8,921 nt of DNA from UBA5078 sp963977405. GTDB lineage: Bacteria > Pseudomonadota > Gammaproteobacteria > Pseudomonadales > Pseudohongiellaceae. The notes beneath the pieces are model-generated. The model saw only the letters and a list, made by a program, of their open reading frames with translations. It was not told the DNA's origin and did not search any database. The translations under genes and the position numbers were made by a program. Location of the stretch: the NCBI GenBank assembly GCA_963977405.1, contig CAXBOY010000111.1:1-8921 (forward strand). Direction: 5' to 3'. Position 1 is the first letter of the stretch; each line of letters opens with the position of its first letter. Of the stretch, positions 6,709 to 8,921 are shown piece by piece.

Positions 6709-6738
6709 AAGGGGAGGGTAGCGATACTCTCCCTTTTT
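6709..6738. terminator. Hairpin terminator between converging receptor and kyn operons, probably bidirectional
   Basis: The arms AAGGGGAGGGTA (6709-6720) and TACTCTCCCTTT (6725-6736) pair over 12 positions, with two G-T (G·U in plus-strand RNA) pairs, around a GCGA loop of the stable GNRA class. On the plus strand the stem runs into TTTTT (6734-6738) 25 nt after the receptor stop, a good intrinsic terminator. On the minus strand, 20 nt past the stop of the 98-residue gene, the stem is followed by TTTATTAT, so it can also end the kyn transcript, though those two wobble positions become A·C mismatches there and weaken it. Confidence 0.85.
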
Positions 6739-6758
6739 CATTTATTTAGAGATAGTGC

Positions 6759-7055
6759 TTAGTTGTTGCGATCGATAAACAGCTCCGGGTGCAACGCCCC
6801 GTCATAGTAATTCTCGCCTTCCTGTAGCTTTTCCGTAACTTGGGCAATAGCGGTCTCGCTATCACTACTTAGCTCCCACGCTTGCACACGCGCCGAGCTG
6901 CCACCGGTACTCGCATTGCTTAAGATCGCTCTGGTGCCATCGGCAAACTCTAAATGCCATTCATAGCGATTGGCTTCGCTGTCGGCATGAGTAGGATTTC
7001 CGAAAACTGAAACGAGCATAGCGAGGCTGGTTTGTATCTCGGTATTGTGTGTCAT
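6759..7055 (-). CDS. Small acidic protein of unknown function, last gene of the kynurenine operon
   Basis: A 98-residue soluble protein with no signal peptide, membrane span or cysteine. It is strongly acidic (about 15 Asp/Glu against 5 Lys/Arg). The recognisable pattern is VFGNPTHAD followed by YEWHLEFADGTRAILSN (residues 17-47), which reads as a beta-hairpin with an aromatic/acidic strand and a DGT turn. A likely helix (65-79) follows, then an acidic-aromatic tail ending LFIDRNN. I do not recognise a family. The start codon lies 10 nt after kynU, and its GGGAG Shine-Dalgarno (7062-7066) overlaps the kynU TAG stop. It is therefore almost certainly co-transcribed and possibly translationally coupled with kynU. 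A role in kynurenine breakdown is inferred from operon position only. Confidence 0.8.
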   Translation of the reverse strand: MTHNTEIQTSLAMLVSVFGNPTHADSEANRYEWHLEFADGTRAILSNASTGGSSARVQAWELSSDSETAIAQVTEKLQEGENYYDGALHPELFIDRNN

Positions 7056-7065
7056 TGCTTACTCC

Positions 7066-8304
7066 CTACGTTACTTTGTTGCGCGTGGCATATTGCGGAT
7101 CACGCCAGCGTTCGTTAAGCATTATCTCGGTTAAAACTGTGACACTAGTGCCGATGTCGATATAGCGCAAGGGCAACGGGCTGAAACCAAGACGTAAGAG
7201 GTCCGGCGCACGGAAGTCAGCGATAACGCCGTGGGCAATTAGAGCCTGGCAGATTGCAAAGGCCTCCGGATGCCGATAGGCAAGTTGAGCACCCCTTTGC
7301 TGCGGCTGTTGAGGTGATAGCAGTTGTAAGTCGCGCAGGTTTGGGTTTTGTTCGACTAGGGTGCGAAACAGCTCGCTCAGGCCATAGGCCTTGTCGCGTA
7401 GCTGCTTGATGTCAACGTCGTGATAAACCTCGAGGGCGGCATCGAGCACGCTCATCGAGATTATAGGTGGCGTACCGACTAGTAGCTGACTGATATTGGT
7501 CGCGGGCACGTACTGGGCATCGAATTCAAAAGGGGAGGCATGGCCCATCCAACCGCTAAGGGGTTGGTGTAGGTGTTGATGATGACGCTGTGCAACATAG
7601 GCGAAAGCCGGTGCACCAGGCCCGCCATTTAGATATTTATAACCACAGCCAACAGCGAAATCGACATGGCACGCATCGAGTTCAATGGGCAAAACACCGG
7701 CACTGTGAGCGAGGTCCCATATGACCAAAATTCCTAGTGCGTGGGCGCGCTCGGTGAGTCTTTGCATGTCTAGCAATCGACCGGTGCGAAAATTCACCTG
7801 AGTCAACATAAGCACCGCGACTTTCTCGTGCATTGCGGACTCGATCTCTTCCTCTGTGCAGAGTTCTATCTGTAACGCGTCATGACCGAGTTGATGGCGC
7901 AGGCCTTCGAGCATGTAAAGATCACTAGGAAAATTGTCTTGCACAGAAAGAACGATGCAGCGCTCGCTGTGCATCTTCAGTGCGATGCTCAATAGTTTGA
8001 ATAGGTTCACGGAGGTCGAGTCGCAACAGATCGTTTGACCTGGAGCTGCACCGATCAAACGTGCAATCTTCTCGCCTATTTGTATTGGCAGCTCGATCCA
8101 GTTGTGCTTGTTCCAACTCTTGATTAGGTCGCGGCCCCATTGTGTCTCGACTACTTCCCGAGCACGTTCGCGCGCGGCGATGGGCAGGCAGCCGAGTGAA
8201 TTACCATCTAAGTAGACTGTGTTCGCAGGTAGATCAAACTCGTTTCGTTTCCTCGCCAGTGGGTCGCTACGATCCTGTGCTTCTATCTGGCCTTGCTTGA
8301 TCAT
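7066..8304 (-). CDS. kynU: Kynureninase
   Basis: A cytoplasmic PLP hydrolase that cleaves L-kynurenine to anthranilate plus L-alanine in tryptophan catabolism; 3-hydroxykynurenine is the alternative substrate of the family. The 412-residue length and motifs match bacterial kynureninases. YLDGNSLG (31-38) is present, as is SWNKHNW (63-69). DSTSVNLFK (95-103) binds the cofactor phosphate. NFPSDLY (124-130) includes the cofactor-stacking Phe125 and Asp128. WDLAHSAG (196-203) carries Asp197 for the pyridine nitrogen and His200. GYKYLNGGPG (221-230) carries Schiff-base Lys223. PLSGWMGH (248-255), a GTPPI active-site stretch (277-281) and RLGFSPL (371-377) follow. No catalytic residue appears to be missing. 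The ATG overlaps the upstream hydrolase stop (ATGA at 8304-8301), and no Shine-Dalgarno precedes it, so translation probably depends on coupling to the upstream gene. Confidence 0.97.
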   Translation of the reverse strand: MIKQGQIEAQDRSDPLARKRNEFDLPANTVYLDGNSLGCLPIAARERAREVVETQWGRDLIKSWNKHNWIELPIQIGEKIARLIGAAPGQTICCDSTSVNLFKLLSIALKMHSERCIVLSVQDNFPSDLYMLEGLRHQLGHDALQIELCTEEEIESAMHEKVAVLMLTQVNFRTGRLLDMQRLTERAHALGILVIWDLAHSAGVLPIELDACHVDFAVGCGYKYLNGGPGAPAFAYVAQRHHQHLHQPLSGWMGHASPFEFDAQYVPATNISQLLVGTPPIISMSVLDAALEVYHDVDIKQLRDKAYGLSELFRTLVEQNPNLRDLQLLSPQQPQQRGAQLAYRHPEAFAICQALIAHGVIADFRAPDLLRLGFSPLPLRYIDIGTSVTVLTEIMLNERWRDPQYATRNKVT

Positions 8305-8921
8305 TGCAGTGTCGCCGAGAGCGTAGACAACAGAGTCTGGAATGCGGGACTGCCGGGATGAACCCAGTCGAAGTGGCCGGCGCCTTCGAGTGTAATGGTC
8401 AACGCCCCTGCGATATTCGCCTGAGTTGGCGCTACGATTGTGTCGGCGCTACCCTGAAGGAGAAATGTATTGGCGTGTGGTCTCATTTGCGCAGGATTGG
8501 CGGCTTGGTACTGCGCTGTTTTGCTTGCGTAGTCGCCCCCCATAAACTGCGAAGTGGCCGTCTCACAACTATTCTCGCCTTGAGCGTAACTTATGATATC
8601 TGTAATGGCTGCAAGTCCCACTACTCCTTTCAAATTCTGTTCTTGAGCTCCAACCAGCAGGGCTAAATGCCCTCCGGCGGAATGCCCAAGTGCAACTACC
8701 GGCAAGGGGTTAAGGTCACTACTTTGTAATTGCTCAGCAAAGGCAAATGCGGCGCGGATATCTTCGAAAGTGCCAGGCCAGCCACCACCTGCATCGCCAG
8801 TGCGGCGATACTCTAGAGACAGTACTGCGTAGCCTTCCTGCGAAAGTGCTGTGCTAAGTGCGTAGCTGTGCTCGATGTCATAGGCATTCAGCCAGCAGCC
8901 GCCGTGAATAAAGACGATCAA
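8301..8921 (-). CDS. Alpha/beta hydrolase, probable kynurenine formamidase, partial (N-terminus outside window)
   Basis: At least 206 residues are visible; the frame is open to the right edge, where the first codon is TTG inside the gene, so the true start lies beyond 8921. The fold is a carboxylesterase-like alpha/beta hydrolase. HGGCW (visible residues 6-10) forms the oxyanion hole, GHSAGGH (79-85) holds nucleophile Ser81, GSADTIVAP (157-165) supplies the acid Asp160, and GAGHFDW (180-186) supplies His183. HGG-x-W with GHSAGGH is the pattern of animal/yeast-type arylformamidases. Together with the overlap with kynU, this suggests hydrolysis of N-formylkynurenine to kynurenine. The classical bacterial KynB belongs to an unrelated metal-dependent cyclase-like family, so the symbol is withheld. 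A general esterase is the alternative. An upstream kynA (tryptophan dioxygenase) would be expected past the edge. Confidence 0.82.
   Translation of the reverse strand: MIVFIHGGCWLNAYDIEHSYALSTALSQEGYAVLSLEYRRTGDAGGGWPGTFEDIRAAFAFAEQLQSSDLNPLPVVALGHSAGGHLALLVGAQEQNLKGVVGLAAITDIISYAQGENSCETATSQFMGGDYASKTAQYQAANPAQMRPHANTFLLQGSADTIVAPTQANIAGALTITLEGAGHFDWVHPGSPAFQTLLSTLSATLQ

Noticed and set aside
8304..8666. Open frame of 120 codons on the plus strand
   Set aside because: It is entirely antisense to the hydrolase gene, whose catalytic motifs are intact. The frame's protein is Cys/Arg rich and has no coherent domain.

Overview
The window looks like a chromosomal stretch from a free-living Gram-negative bacterium, most likely a gammaproteobacterium. 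The signs are a large TonB-dependent outer-membrane receptor, a Tat-exported enzyme, a proteobacterial-type kynureninase, Shine-Dalgarno-led genes and roughly balanced base composition (judged by eye, not computed). I see no IS element, phage gene, tRNA, rRNA, CRISPR array or defence module. This is a metabolic and envelope region, and I do not claim a spectacular new system in it.

Layout, left to right. (a) 1-59, minus: the first 19 codons of an isocitrate/isopropylmalate dehydrogenase family gene. (b) 176-304, minus: a 42-codon single-span membrane protein with a strong ribosome binding site, which gene callers could easily miss. (c) 305-501: a divergent intergenic region with a candidate minus-strand promoter and a clean 16-bp palindrome 36 nt before the next gene. 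(d) 502-1896, plus: a 12-helix MFS transporter. (e) 1904-3214, minus: a Tat-exported class V (NifS/isopenicillin-epimerase fold) PLP enzyme, tail to tail with the MFS gene and only 7 nt away. (f) 3438-3941, minus: a membrane-anchored protein with a PNPOx/deazaflavin-type split-barrel signature, closed by an intrinsic terminator at 3391-3420. (g) 3942-4238: a divergent intergenic region with weak promoter-like and dyad elements. (h) 4239-6683, plus: the TonB-dependent receptor. (i) 6709-6738: a GNRA-loop hairpin terminator placed to serve both converging transcripts. (j) 6759-8921, minus: a three-gene run transcribed from beyond the right edge, encoding an alpha/beta hydrolase (probable formylkynurenine hydrolase), kynureninase (kynU) and a 98-residue acidic protein of unknown function.

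How the genes may work together. The right-hand operon is the clearest unit. The hydrolase would convert N-formylkynurenine to kynurenine, and KynU would split kynurenine into anthranilate and alanine, as in tryptophan catabolism. The stop/start overlap (ATGA) and the lack of a Shine-Dalgarno before kynU indicate translational coupling. The small third gene has its own Shine-Dalgarno, which overlaps the kynU stop codon. The receptor, the Tat enzyme and the anchored split-barrel protein are all envelope proteins, but nothing in the sequence links their substrates to each other or to kynurenine. Any such link is inference from proximity.
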